From positions 6,393,501-6,457,500 of the forward strand of contig NC_134747.1 in assembly GCF_050436995.1 (NCBI RefSeq): a DNA stretch of 64,000 nt, given 5' to 3'. Each line of letters starts with the position of its first letter. Position 1 is the stretch's first letter. Under the pieces are notes generated by a model. It had not been told where the DNA came from. It searched no databases and saw only the letters and a program-made list of their open reading frames with translations. The position numbers and the translations under genes are program-made. Below are positions 1 through 12,300 of this stretch, in pieces. The DNA is from Anticarsia gemmatalis (lineage: Eukaryota > Arthropoda > Insecta > Lepidoptera > Erebidae).

Positions 1-3000
1 AGTCGCCACAAACGACAGTTCCACCAGAAACAGAAATACCGCGAAATATACCCCTGGGTGCGGGAGCGGGAGCGAGTACATCAGCTCCCAGTGAACCACC
101 CGCTGTACTCAAAACTGAAACTGTACATATCAATCTGGAAAGAGGAGACAAAAGTGTAGAACCTACTTTGGGGACGTTATCTAAAAATGTCGAATTCATT
201 AACGTCCGTCAAGGCTTTGGTAAGTACACAGTATAATGAATTAAATAAGCATTTGTAGTATCATATCTGAAATGACATAAACTATTACCAAATTCCAGCC
301 AATGGTGATATCATCGTTACACTACTGCCTGTGAATACTAAATGGCCCTGGGTTACAGCAGCCCATTTTCGACCAGAACTAGTGCCTGAAGAGTTAATGG
401 CACAGGGTTTAACAGTAAGTTTAAACTGGTTCTACCAATATAGTTGTCAAGTTAAGTTGTTGCAGATGTTTTATGCTTAATGGGTTTACTTCCAATTCCA
501 GCTCACTGTGGAGGAGTATGTTCATGCAATGGAACTACTTATAAATGATGCTCGTTTTACATTATACAACATATGCTACAAGCGTGTACTTGTTTGTTGG
601 ATAACACTTGCATTCCTTGTGCTATTGGCACTACTATTTTCTGGACTGACTGGCCTAATGTTGTTTTCACTTGGTGTGCTATGGCTGATTTTAAATGCTG
701 CAGCAATATTTTTGTGCATGTGGATAAAACTGAGACTGTCAAAGGGACTGGAGCAATGTTTAGCCAGAGTTAACAAGTTGCTCAATAAACATAAATTGAT
801 ATTAGCTTTAGACGACAGAGGAAAAATATCATGTCACAAAGTGAATCTCTGCTTTATATATTTTGATTCTGGACCTTGCATTACACATATACAACAGTTT
901 ATTGAGAGTGAAGAGGGCAAAACTATCATGCAGGGGTGGGAGCAAAGGCTTGATGTACCTTCAAATGATATTGTCATTCAAGGATCACAATCTACTAGGC
1001 TGTCTCGGAAACAGGTATGTCTATTGAAACATTGTTTATAGGTACCTAATACCTTGTTATGATATAAGATTGATTTATTGCTAATATTGCATTGATGAAG
1101 AAATGGTGGTGGTTAGTCTACTCACCAAAAGGAGCTGTTTGTTAATTTCTGACAGTTGCACATTATTCTAGTTCAAGCAAGTTATTTTCCATATTTGTAC
1201 AACTATTATGATATTGGTGGTGGTACACAAAGTAAGTTTGGTATTGGTGTGCATTATTTTTTCGATTATTATAGGAAGTTTTCGATCCAAACCTGAGCAT
1301 TCTGATGTGGTGAAAATACAGCCAATATCTGTAATGACTCATAATTACTTAGAAAAACCTCACTCATGTTTAATCATTTATTCAACATAATAATAATATG
1401 GGAACTTTTATCTAAAAATGGTTGTGTAATGTTGTCATTTGCTCATTAAAAATCTAAGAACTGGTTTGGTTAAAAAAATGTGCTATTTATTAATTTGTTT
1501 AATGCATTTACTTTGGCATGACATGTGATGGTATTTTTATTTGTATATAATATATTTTGACTTATATTCTTAAGATGCTTGATATTCATTGCATTTTGAC
1601 AATAGATACTAACATACCTAGTAAATAGATTATCAAAGTGGAAACAGTATAGTTTCATAGCAAATAGATTTTTTCCTGTTATATTTTGGATTTTCCTTGG
1701 AGTTTGTAATGACAATGACTATGATAACATATTTTCTTAGAAGTGATGCAATCATATTTATTGCTATCTGTACCATCTGTTCTTATTTGATTCAACTTGT
1801 TTTGCAACACATCATATAAAATCTCTAATAACTTTAAACTTAAAGTTGTAAATTTTCTCGATATGTTTTGCTTTACCGCTTTTTGCTATCGAGAAAATAA
1901 GAAAAATGTGCACAAAGGTACTTAGTCAAATATATTTGAAATAAAATTGCTTGGTATTTTTTAAATTATCCCATAAAAATACGAAATTAAGGCTAATAAT
2001 CTCGATATTGTTCTTGTCCTGGTTAAGATATTTTCAAGATGGCAACCCTATCTTGTATCTAACAATAGACGGCACTTTTTACACCTCTAGCATTTTAATG
2101 ATCGACTGGTCATACATAGGTAATGGCATACATTCATGCATTGTGAAAGTATATTCTTGCATTTATTTAACATTGCATTTCCCATTCATTTGCATAAGAA
2201 TTTGTGTCTCAATGAGACTTAATCTGTATTTAACAAGAATTGTTCTTATTTGAAATTAAAATATGCTAATTAAGTCTGTGCCTTTTTATTAGGCCTCACG
2301 CTTTAAGTTGGTCGTAGTATATATGTAGGTATAATAGTACGACGACGTTCTTCAACTATATTATAGTTAGATGAAACCATGTAAAAACTCAAACTGACCC
2401 GTAGAGCATATGCGGTTGCCTACCATAATATTTGCGGTTCGATTCCATGTCGTACAATTTCTTTTTTTTTTTCAATTTTTGTTGGGCTATTCATAATTTT
2501 CCACAGAAGGCCAATTGTTAGACAGTGATGGAATTATCTATTAAATAACAGGAATTTCTTTTTTGTGAACTACCACATAATCATAATCTTCTAGAATAAT
2601 CGTAAGCACCATGTAAACTTAGATAGATTATAAGTACTATAAGTAGATAGTAGTAGTGGTATATGTACAGGTTTTAATCAAACATTGAATACTCTTAACA
2701 TTAGTAGTATTAATGGTGAATGTAGTATAAGGTGGGTAAGTAAGGCATACGAATGTGCAGGGTGTGGCAGAGCAAGTGTACCTCCGATACCTGCAGCGGT
2801 GGGGCAAAGACTTCCTGCGCCGTCGCCTCGACTGGACTCTTGATGAGGAAGGCGGCAACCCCGCTGCTCCGCGACATTTAACACAGGCACTCTGCCCTTG
2901 TCAGTATGTTGAGGAAGTATTGCGGAACAAAGAGCCCAGGGATATGCGCGCATGTTGCCCGCTCTGCAACGATTGGCTCAGGCGCCGTGGGCTAGATTGA

Positions 3001-3314
3001 CCAAATCACTTCATCTTCGGCAAGTTTATAGATTTGTTACTGTTTACCTACCTACTACTTCACTAATTGGCTAAGCTTGTTTAATATCTAATCTTTCACA
3101 GGAACGGGGGCATCTTCTCTTTTTGCGGTATGCAGGACGATGGGGAGCATACGCTGTTAAAAACAGATTAAATCTCTGCAGCACTGTGCCTGGACGACAC
3201 GGCGAGAAATACGTTTGTCCATGCCAGTTTATAGAAGAGCACCTGAAAGTGAAACCCCCCGCAGGTATCGCTAAGTATTTTACATTACCTAATCAAAATG
3301 TCCAAATTTATTAA
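1..3314 (+). CDS. TMEM268: TMEM268-like transmembrane protein, 5' partial, with two alternative last exons
   Basis: Exons read as 1-219 (open at the window edge), 299-414, 502-1014, then either 2761-3000 (stop TGA) or 3102-3314 (stop TAA). Donors GTAAGT at 415 and GTATGT at 1015 and CAG acceptors at 298, 501, 2760 and 3101 keep one frame throughout. The protein has a Pro/Ala/Ser-rich N-terminal part, an NGDIIVTLLPV strand, then two adjacent hydrophobic segments (about residues 30-75 of exon 3) and a C-terminal CPCQ-[YF]-[VI]-E-E motif. This order matches vertebrate TMEM268 (DUF4481 family), whose end also carries IPCPCQLIEAY. The vertebrate protein is a poorly studied membrane protein; function here is unknown. 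An extra exon between 1015 and 2760 cannot be excluded. The AATAAA at 3959-3964 is a possible poly(A) signal. Confidence 0.8.
2390..2460 (+). repeat. tRNA-like SINE fragment (weak)
   Basis: About 70 bases with a box-B-like GGTTCGATTCC at 2436-2446 and a GTAGAGCATA stretch about 35 bases earlier that could be a decayed box A. It lies in the last intron of the TMEM268-like gene. No tail or target duplication was found, so this is only a likely SINE remnant. Confidence 0.3.
2761..3000 (+). CDS. TMEM268-like alternative terminal exon A
   Basis: Phase-0 exon after CAG at 2758-2760, encoding 79 residues that begin GVAEQVYLRYLQRWG and contain CPCQYVEE before the TGA at 2998-3000. It is richer in G+C than its surroundings. 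It extends past the CPCQ motif with a further CCPLC, as the vertebrate protein ends in CCPF. This exon looks like the standard 3' end of the gene; exon B at 3102 has the same phase and a related sequence. Confidence 0.7.
   Translation, partial: GVAEQVYLRYLQRWGKDFLRRRLDWTLDEEGGNPAAPRHLTQALCPCQYVEEVLRNKEPRDMRACCPLCNDWLRRRGLD
3102..3314 (+). CDS. TMEM268-like alternative terminal exon B
   Basis: Starts after CACAG at 3097-3101 in phase 0. It encodes ERGHLLFLRYAGRWG, then CPCQFIEEHLK, and reads to a TAA at 3312-3314. It shares LRY..RWG, an RL pair, CPCQ-x-[VI]-E-E and the spacing between them with exon A, so the two are tandem duplicates. A second reading is that the exon stops at the CAG/GTATCG donor near 3264 and joins a later exon that I do not see. 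Confidence 0.6.
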   Translation, partial: ERGHLLFLRYAGRWGAYAVKNRLNLCSTVPGRHGEKYVCPCQFIEEHLKVKPPAGIAKYFTLPNQNVQIY

Positions 3315-4734
3315 CTACTTAATATATAGTCATATCATTTCTAACTTAGCAGCTATATGAAATGTATTAATATATTTCCGTCCTTAACAATATCAGTATC
3401 ATTACAATTAGAAACTTAACGTACTTAATTATTGTAACTTTAGTTTATTAGAATTATATTACACTTATACAGGCAATATGTAACATATCCTATGATTATT
3501 TCATTAACTAACCTGATAAACTCAGACCAGTAAGAAAGTATACTTAAATAGCCGAAAGCCAGCCTAAAGTAAAGCACGCCTGAGAAAGGCGATTCAATTG
3601 GCAATTGATCACTGGATGTGTTATATTTAAAAAATTAGATTGTTTGCTAGTAGGCAATAAGCGTTTTATTGAATATCATATGTTTGTAGGCTGAGCTTAC
3701 ACTCTGAGGCAGTCAATTCTAGACATTTTTTTGTCTCATCGTATTTTGTAATAGGTTTACTTTTTTATCGATCTGAGTTGTTAATATTACGTACATATGT
3801 ATATTCTTACAAAACATTTTATAGTAGCGATGATTTTTTCTCATTGTGTCCAAAGTTCTTAAAATTATTGCAGTTTATATCATCCTCATTTCAATATCGA
3901 ACCTAAGGTTCTTAGCTTAAAACATTCCAGGAGAAGTTAGGGTACAACGCCCTTGTGTAATAAATTAGATGGAGTTGTGTGTCATTTATATGTATATATA
4001 ATTTTGTACTTAAAGTGTGTATTAAAAATGCTGCAGTTAGATAATATATCTTCCGTCCATAATCCAGCTAAAACACGTACCTATTGATTTTATATTTATT
4101 TTATCTGTTTAATTATTCCACATTGTATGTTATAGAAATAAGTTATCTAACGTTTTTTAATAACGAATTATTACAACAAAAAATGTATATACTAAGATAA
4201 AAAAATAATATGCTTGATGGAGACAACAATATGACCATCAACAAATTATACAACTTTAAGAAATATATTCGCACAAAATAAAATGTTGCGTTTCAATGTC
4301 TTAAAACATAATTAGTTAGGTCACGATAACAATCAGAATCTTATGTGTTGAAGTGAATCTTTTTAATTTAAATTTAGCAATAATTACCTACATTTTACCG
4401 TATTTATGTTGAGTGGCCATACATATAAGCTTTTACTGTTGTACAGAAAAACACATAGATTTATTGGAATCTTATCTGGAGAAATGACAAGGATTATTTT
4501 TGTATATTTTTTCTTGTTAGTAGGATTAAGCGTATCTATTTATTATATTTACTTTGTTTGATTCAATGTGTAAGGCATCATAGCGTCACTTTTCATTTTG
4601 AACAATACTTACCCAATATATAATTGGTTTATTTGTAAACTTTTATTGTCTTTTCAAGTAAAAAAGTATTATAAATCAGATCTGAAGGGCTTTGTTCAAA
4701 ATTCAATGTTATAGTAAATGATAAGAATGTAATC
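3315..4734. other. 3' untranslated and intergenic AT-rich DNA
   Basis: No coding signal. The first 650 bases probably include the 3' UTR of the TMEM268-like gene, ending near the AATAAA at 3959-3964. The rest is plain AT-rich sequence. Confidence 0.6.
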
Positions 4735-4937
4735 TAGGGTTGCCAACCACACTCTAAATTAGAGTATTGTACTCTAAATCATGTATAATCTACTTATAGA
4801 GTACTCTACTATATAACAAAAAGTTTATTGTATCTATTCCTAAATTATTCTCCATGCTATAAGTCCGTACCCTTTATTTACTTCCTCTAAATCATAAATA
4901 CCTACTCTATTTCGTCTTATATGTGTTGGCGACCCTA
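4735..4937. mobile_element. hAT-type MITE, 203 bp, with perfect 8-bp target duplication
   Basis: The ends are TAGGGTTGCCAAC and, inverted, TAGGGTCGCCAAC (one mismatch in 13). The element is flanked on both sides by ATGTAATC (4727-4734 and 4938-4945). An 8-bp duplication and ends of this kind are typical of hAT transposons. It has no coding capacity. The interior has repeated ACTCTAAAT / AGAGTA words. Confidence 0.85.
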
Positions 4938-5162
4938 ATGTAATCACAATCGTTTAGACTAGTCAACTACAGCGGCACAATCATTCGGTATATTCCCAAA
5001 CCTTACATTGTTTTCATATTAAGGACCAAAGCTCAAAATGTCGGAGGTAAAATTGAGAGAAATATTCTAAAGTGGTTATATTGTATCAAATTGAAAACAT
5101 AGCCATAATTAGAATAAGAAACTTGTAATAATATAAAGTTATGTTACCCAAAGGACTACAGA

Positions 5163-5169
<7 letters not shown>

Positions 5170-5200
<31 letters not shown>
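5170..5200. repeat. (AT)n microsatellite
   Basis: About 15 AT units in a row, directly next to the interspersed repeat that begins near 5201. Confidence 0.9.
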
Positions 5201-5202
<2 letters not shown>

Positions 5203-5440
5203 ATACTAATATTGTAAAGCTGAAGAGTTTGTTTGAACGCGCTAATCTCAGCAACTACTGGTCCGATGTGAAAAAATATTTCTGTGTTACATAGCCCATT
5301 TATCGAGAAAGGCTATATATCATCACGCTACGACCAATAGGAGCAGAGTACCAGTAAAAAATGTTACAATAACGGGGAAAGTTATGACCCATTCTCTCTT
5401 ATGTGCGAAGTTGCGCGGGTACATTGCGCTGTAACATACA
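5201..5440 (-). repeat. Interspersed repeat, minus copy of the 14.8-kb family
   Basis: Reads on the minus strand as the same family as 14838-15090: a GCGCAACTTCGC-type start, the words GTACTCTGCTCCTATTGGT and ATCATGATATATAGCC-like sequence, then a TTCAAACAAAC tract and an AATATTAGTATAG end. It is common-type lepidopteran non-autonomous repeat sequence, probably the 3' tail of a LINE-mobilised element. The family name is not known to me. Confidence 0.6.
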
Positions 5441-5864
5441 TTGTAAACTTAATATATGTCTGCAGTATAAGTACATATCGTACGTATTGATTACTAATTA
5501 GAGTTATTATGTATAAACTAATATCTGCATACAATATAAACGAAAGGCTGATAAAGTCATACGGACTTTGGTTATAATTACATACAATGTAATAATAATA
5601 TTATATGTACCTACTAAGTATTCGCAAAGTTGTGATTATTATAAAACATTCCGTCCTAAGTATTTTAAGAACCTATATACTTAGTTGTAGAAATCCATTA
5701 CTTATACATATTATTTTTATGTAGCGATGTTGAATATATTCATTTTATTTTTATTTAAAACGGTGTTTTATTTTTCTAATATGTTCCCATAGTGTAAAGA
5801 AACCTCCATAAAACAGGTAATGTCGTTAAACAGAAAGACAACTAGCAGACCTGTATGAATAAGT

Positions 5865-6194
5865 GCCTCTGTGGCGCGGTCGGTAGTATTATGCGGCTGC
5901 CGTGCGAGAGGTCTCGGGTTCGAATCCTGGGTCGGGCCCAAAGTCTTTTCTGAGATTTTCTGTTAAGAATTTCTTAGAGATTGCCCGGAGTTGGGAAGTT
6001 GAGGTCGAAGACCTCCGTGCCTCGGAGAGCACGTTAAGCCGTCGGTCGCCGGTCACCAGACTATGAGAGTGATGGAATAGAGAGTGTACCTGTGTATTGT
6101 GCACACACTTGGACACTATAAACAAAGTCCTGCACAGATGGCCAATTTCAATTAAACTGACCGCCGTAGCCGTAACGGCTAGGAGGACATTAAA
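5865..6194 (+). mobile_element. tRNA-derived SINE, copy 1
   Basis: Begins GCCTCTGTGGCGCGGTCGGT (box A region) with box B GGGTTCGAATCC about 50 bases on, then a 250-base unique body that ends GGAGGACATTAAA. A 10-bp target duplication ATGAATAAGT sits at 5855-5864 and 6195-6204. This copy lacks about 30 bases near 6050 that are present in copy 2 (11288). Confidence 0.9.
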
Positions 6195-6204
6195 ATGAAT
6201 AAGT

Positions 6205-8003
6205 AGCCTATGCTTGATTGTCTTCGACTATCCCAGTGGAAAATTACATCAAAATAGGTTCCGTGTTTCCGCCATGAAAGCGTAACAAATAGACTTACGT
6301 TTCTGATATTGATAGATTTTCAAAACTTGTGTGTTATAGGCACCAGAAATTCTTGTTTCGTGGAGACATTTTACTATCAAGGCGGATGTGGACAGGGGTA
6401 GAATATATGCTATAAATAAATCATTAGGTACACGTTTATTTATTAACATGAAACTTCATTTACTTTCGTTTTTAATTACATAGGTATGCTTAGGTATCTA
6501 TATTCGCGAACCTTATACATTACAACTGTTATCAGTGGTCGACCTGGTGTGCACAGGGCACAGAACAGTTTGGATGCCACTGAACTATAATAATGATCAA
6601 AATGAGAGAAAGCGATAATTTTAATATGAACGTTGTGTACTAAATGCCACAGGGTGGTAAGAGATGTATCATGAAGGACAAAAAGTACTTTATGGTTTGT
6701 CCTTCGCAGGGCCTAAATGACACGCATTATGAGAAATATATTTTTATTTGACAAGTAACTTGTTGAAAGAGAAGCAAGAGGCTTAATTTCCATTGTTTTA
6801 GTGCATTGTAAATGATTTTATATGATTGTGTCGTATTCGTACAATAGGTATAAAAAATTAGCATATGAAATTACTTTCATGCACTTTATGATGAAGCAGG
6901 TCTGTAGAAAAGTGTAACTAATCAATAAGCACTGGATAAAGCACTAATTGGAAGCAGGTACCTCAGTTTGACGACCCAGCTAGGTCCTTTCCGCACAGAC
7001 ATGTTATAAAAGAACTTATATTTAATCAAAGACAATAATGTCGAAGTTTATAGATCTTGCTGAAAACTGTTTTTATTCTGTGGGTAGAAAGGTTGTGTTT
7101 AAAAATAAAACGTGTTTCTAAGATCACAAAAAAACAATTTATTTAAAATAAAAAAATAATGACATGGTAAAATACAAATAATTAGTTTTATTTTTAATAC
7201 ATGGTTTATAATCTTAGTTTGTTTTACGTTTATTAACTTACGGATTTTTTTAATAATAACTAAATATCACAGAAAGCATCAAAATAAAACTTGATTATTG
7301 AAGGTGGTAATTCGTTAGCTCCAGATAATAAAAATCATACAAATAAGATGATGGTTTATTAGTGAAATTAATTAGAAAATAATGATTTAAACTTTTTTAC
7401 CAGTTTCTTTTGTTTGAGATATTTAACGTACCCGAATTTGATTCCTATGATATAATAATATGTTGAGAAACCGGTGTGATTGAAGTTATATTTTTATTAC
7501 CGAAATGTAATCTTTGCCTGTTTAGAATTCGGTTAACACATTTTTACTAAAACTTTAATTATTTAAGATATCTTAAAAAGTATATTTTTAAATTTTTTGC
7601 AAATTGAAGCTGGTATGTCTCTGATATTTTATTAATACTATACCAATATGTACATAATTTATAAAAAAACGTTATCGTTTTTACTTAATAAGAATGTTTC
7701 TAAATAATACTACAAATTATAAACTACTTGTGTTTCATAACAGCTACAATTGTTGCTCTATCTCATAGAAAACCAAGTATGTAATTCAATTTTGTTTTAT
7801 AATGTAGAAAAATAGAACAGTGCCCTGATATTGCCATTCTTGTTTTAAACTATGCAAATAATAAAAATAGAGTCTATTATGATTAATTTTAATATTGTAA
7901 CTCTTAAACAAAAAATAAATTGAGCAAATGTATAACACAATTAAGACTTTTTTGATTACAGCCTCTGTTTTCGGAATTACATTACATTACCTATTGAAAG
8001 TCG
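6205..8003. other. Intergenic, no gene seen
   Basis: AT-rich sequence without an ORF, splice pattern or repeat that I can support. It may include the 3' UTR of the minus-strand exon at 8004. Confidence 0.5.
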
Positions 8004-8396
8004 TTAATCGTTACGTGATTTTTTACGACGCGCCTTAGAACATTCGTCTACAGGGAATATACCTTTAAACGTGTTTACTTGTTCTTTTAATTGTGATTCT
8101 GTATCTATGGCTGCAATGATGTCGCGACTACGTTTGAGGTTTTTATCGGAGGCTTCGTCTCTTAAATCGATAGAACAGGCGAGGGACTCCAGAGAGGTGG
8201 CGGTGGAGTTGTCGTTGATAATTTTGCGGACGTTGAGGAGGTCTAGGTACGGCGTGGTTGCAGTTCCAGCTGCTGTGGCCGTCTGTGATGAAGCGCCACT
8301 GAGCGGCAAGTTCTCGACTGTTGCCAATCGCATTAGTTCTCGCTGCGATTCACGCGCCTCCATCAAGAATATGCTCTCCTGTTTATTGTCACAGTA
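8004..8396 (-). CDS. Unrecognised small protein or last exon, about 120 residues
   Basis: Open on the minus strand from 8396, with ATG at 8363 and stop at 8004-8006. The protein is hydrophilic and helix-prone: MEARESQRELMRLA, a Thr/Ala-rich linker, then a segment with LLNVRKIINDNSTATSLESL and IDLRDEASDKNLKRSRDII, and a basic tail KARRKKSR that could be a nuclear signal. Codon use and composition look coding, and G+C is higher than in the flanks. The frame stays open upstream of the ATG to about 8396, where AAACAG could be a splice acceptor, so this may be the last exon of a longer gene. I do not recognise the family. Confidence 0.5.
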   Translation of the reverse strand, partial: YCDNKQESIFLMEARESQRELMRLATVENLPLSGASSQTATAAGTATTPYLDLLNVRKIINDNSTATSLESLACSIDLRDEASDKNLKRSRDIIAAIDTESQLKEQVNTFKGIFPVDECSKARRKKSRND

Positions 8397-8400
8397 ACTA

Positions 8401-9326
8401 ATCAGTCTTCATGTTTAGGTCATTTAAATTTAATGTAACACAAGCTGATAAAATGAGATTGCTAATTATTTACGTATTGTTTACGGGTTCAAATGTCCAA
8501 AAAATACTAACATTCTACTCATACGTCTAAATAAGCTTAAATGGCTGAATCGTTTATATCATATCATAAATATATCAAACCCGTATACAATTGTAACTAA
8601 TTAAAGCACTTTTAAAAATCATCTGAACAAAGAGTGAAATAAAACAAAAACTAATTAGCGAGCCGTAATGTTTTTGCAGTAGACCATTAAAATAAACACT
8701 TAAGATTTTACTTCCCTGCGTGTAACCGAGTCACGATATTAGGTATATACCTAAGCTATTCGTGCCTTCTGCTGTAGCGTGATTCTGTACAGTCGGTACT
8801 GTCGAGTATCGAAATTTTGACATTTAGAATGTACTGCCAAAATATTTCCTACGACACCCGTTAGAGGCGCTGATCACATTTTCATACAAAATTTCTCGAT
8901 GACAGGTCGGTTGTCGATAGTCGATAGTAGTAGAGAATCGAGCTACTGAGCGTTTAACAGATACTGATAAGAGAAACAGGATACAATGAATCAAACAGCA
9001 ACGAGCTCAATTGCATTGCAAATTCTAAATGAATACTTCCCGTACAAGCAAGGGGTGTGTCCCAATTATGGTTCCCGGCACTGTTACATATACTACGATT
9101 ATATAACTGGATACAATCATATCTTTATACGTAAATCTAAATACGTCGGGAATTTCAAAACGATGACCCGTACATATCTGCGAATTCTTTACCGAGGCGG
9201 GTATATAGCATTGGGCTTGCCCCTATCAAAGTCATATTGTAAATGAAAAGGTTACAACATTGCTATTAATTCAACTAAGTAGGTATATCCCTCTAGAAAT
9301 TTAATTCAAGAGGGATTTGATCAAGG
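8401..9326. other. Intergenic, probable decayed repeat at 8800-8960
   Basis: AT-rich. The piece near 8850-8960 (a GTTAGAGGCGCTGATCAC word followed by CGATAGTCGATAG) looks like a common interspersed repeat. An open frame at 8986-9246 has no coding character. Confidence 0.4.
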
Positions 9327-12300
9327 TCATCGTTTGATTTCATTAGCTCTATACATTACGGCTCTCTGACATGCAAACAGTACCTTGACTTCCTTAGTGG
9401 TGTATTGGTCAAGCTTGTCGTATATCACGGCATGCAACCCCATAGTCTTCAGCTTCTTAATTGTATTCTTATCATTGTTGTCGTCACCCCAACAGAATAT
9501 CACTAGACCTGCGTCTGTCGCCAGTTTTACCTGAGAAAAAACACATGTAGTTGAAACAACGATAATATAGACAATGTAGGTCACCTACTCGGTGTCAATA
9601 AACCTTCAGTTCAATGAACTGCATGAACGTCATGCATACCAACTGTTTACAAACTGATAGCGTAAACAAGTAGTTTAGCAAGAATTTTGCTGAACTAATT
9701 AAACGCGGAACTTTCTTTGTTATAAAAAAAAGAGAACTATTATATATTTTTTGTTGATTTGTGGGAATCTGATTTCCTACTTGGCATAGCGGCAGTGACC
9801 GGCAACTATTTTGACCACTGCGCTGTGCATATCATAAAAAAGTCGACGACTCATCAAGACATCTATTTATACTGTAACAACAAGGTTGGGATAATAATAG
9901 ACAATACCTCTGTGCCTAAGCTTTAACTGTAGACAACAAAATATGTGTATGCTAGCTAATGCTGCATGATATGCGTTCATAACAATAATAACTGCAAAAA
10001 AAAGTTGCAAAGTACGCTATTGTTCAAAGGTTTTGTTTTTAATTGTGTTAGTAATTAATTTAACTGTTTGTAGCTACTATCTAGAACTTGTGCAGTAGTA
10101 ATTAAACTTTTTTTTTTAGTAATTACCATTGCGCAAAATAATTGCGTGGGTATGAATTGGTTTATAAGAACATCATTAAGACTTTATTTTAAAAATTGTC
10201 TGATTGCCTTGATTTTTAGATTAGTTTTTTAAAATAAAGCCCTGCCGTTTTTAACTAAATTCACGTAGAAGGGAAAAAAAAGGGAATCGACGCGCCTTCT
10301 TATGTGGCTTCGCTATCTTTGTAGTAAACATGATTGCGAAATACAAATCGCAGGAATAATAATTATTCGCAATAACAATTATGACGCAGTCAATAGAATC
10401 TCAATAAATTACGGAACATTAGTTGACATTGAGAGCAAGTCACGTGAACGTGCGATTTATAAACAGATACGTTTCGAGGCCATCGCGACATAATCGCTAC
10501 ATGTGGCTTATCTATTGATTTCGAGAGTAAATTATGAGAAACGAAAGCTGTGTTTGCTAACATCCAATATAAAAATAATATAGTCTCGGTACTATTGACG
10601 GCTTAATCGCGAAGCTTAGTAACAACTGTGGGCAGTTTTATCGCCATATGATAGATCGATTCTGATAGTAATACTTATTTATCTTATAAGTAACATATTG
10701 TATCATGTATTTACCTCATAGCTGTGATAATATTATGTAAAATATTAGTGATAAAAGTAATATTTACCTGTGTGGGATCTCTGAGTAGGTCTTCTGTGTG
10801 TACAACTATGCCTAATATGTCGGTGCTGACTGCACTCTGAACGGCAGCTGGTATAGAGGAACATCTGGGATCACGATACGGCTCATATTTTTCAGTGATA
10901 CCCTGAAGATACAACAAATAGCAAATCAAATCAAACAGAATTTATAGACAAAAATATTAGAAATAGAGATTTTACTTACAACAGTTAAAAACATGACTGG
11001 GTATTTATTCTGCTTCATTCTCACCATAGTGCAGATATCTGGATTGAAACACGAAAATACGATACGACGCTCGCCTGCATGTTTTAGAACAACTTCTAGG
11101 ACCTACAACAAATATAAATGCTTCATTTAACTCTATAACATAATCAACTTGTAGATGATGTTAGATTTGAGTAAATATTTTGGCAAATTTTAATAGCAAC
11201 AGATGTTAGGTTTAGATAAAATTTTTCTGTTGTTTTTAATCTATATTTATACTATATTATTATACTATATCATTTATTTAAGATGAAGCCTCTGTGGTGT
11301 AGTCGGTAGTATAATCAACTGCGGTGCGAGAGGTCTCGGGTTCGAATCCTGGGTCGGGCCAAAAAGTCTTTTCTGAGATTTTCTGTTAAGAATTTCTTAG
11401 AGATTGCCCGGAGTTAGGAAGTTGAGGTCGAAGACCTCCGTGCCTTGGCGAGCACGTAAAGCCGTCGGTCCTGCGCCTGACCTCTCACTGGTCGTGTCGG
11501 TTATCCGTCCCACCAAACTATGAGAGTGATGGAATAGAGAGTGTACCTGTGTATTGTGCACACACTTGGACACTATAAACAAAGTCCTGCACAAATGGCC
11601 AGTTTCAATGAAACTGACCGCCGTAGCCGTGTATCGGCTAGGAGGACATTATTATTATTTAAGATGAAAATGTAGTCCCCTACAGGAAAAGATTTTTGTA
11701 TTAAAAATAATATTAGCACATACATACCTTGTCAACATAAGTATTCATATCAAAAGGATTGTTCAATTCGAAGGTGCCATCTTTCAACTCCATCGTCCAC
11801 TTCAACTCAACATTGAAGCCAACATGTTCATCTATGGACTTGAGAGTATGTTCTAATGTGGGGAAAGGTTGATGCTCCTCTAAATCTTCATCAAAGAATA
11901 ATATCTCGTGGTTGCGACCTTCAACTAAGTGATAAACCTATAAAGAAGAATTATACAATTATACATTATTTATTGTTAAAATACAGACTGACAAAATACT
12001 ATTTTACATAATAATATATTAATCCTACCTGTGTGGTCCATACCTACTACAATATAACAATACCCACTATTTTTAAGTAAAATAGCCAACAAACAAGTAA
12101 TTCACCAAACAAATTAATAAACAAGTCAGCTGTAAACATTTTGGGTCTGTGTAAATATACCTTGAGTTTTTGTAGGTGTTCCAATGTCAAATCCTTGACA
12201 GGCAATTCTAACATTTCTGCAAATTCAACCTCCTTCTTTCTTTTCATTGATATACACACATGAAAGTCATGGTAAATAACCGGTACCATATCTTTGCTCA

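Noticed and set aside
5925..5936. tRNA gene suggested by the box B GGTTCGAATCC
   Set aside because: The box belongs to a SINE with a target duplication; no acceptor stem closes around it. The same holds at 11340.
8986..9246. 86-codon frame
   Set aside because: Tyr/Ile-rich translation typical of AT-rich noncoding DNA.
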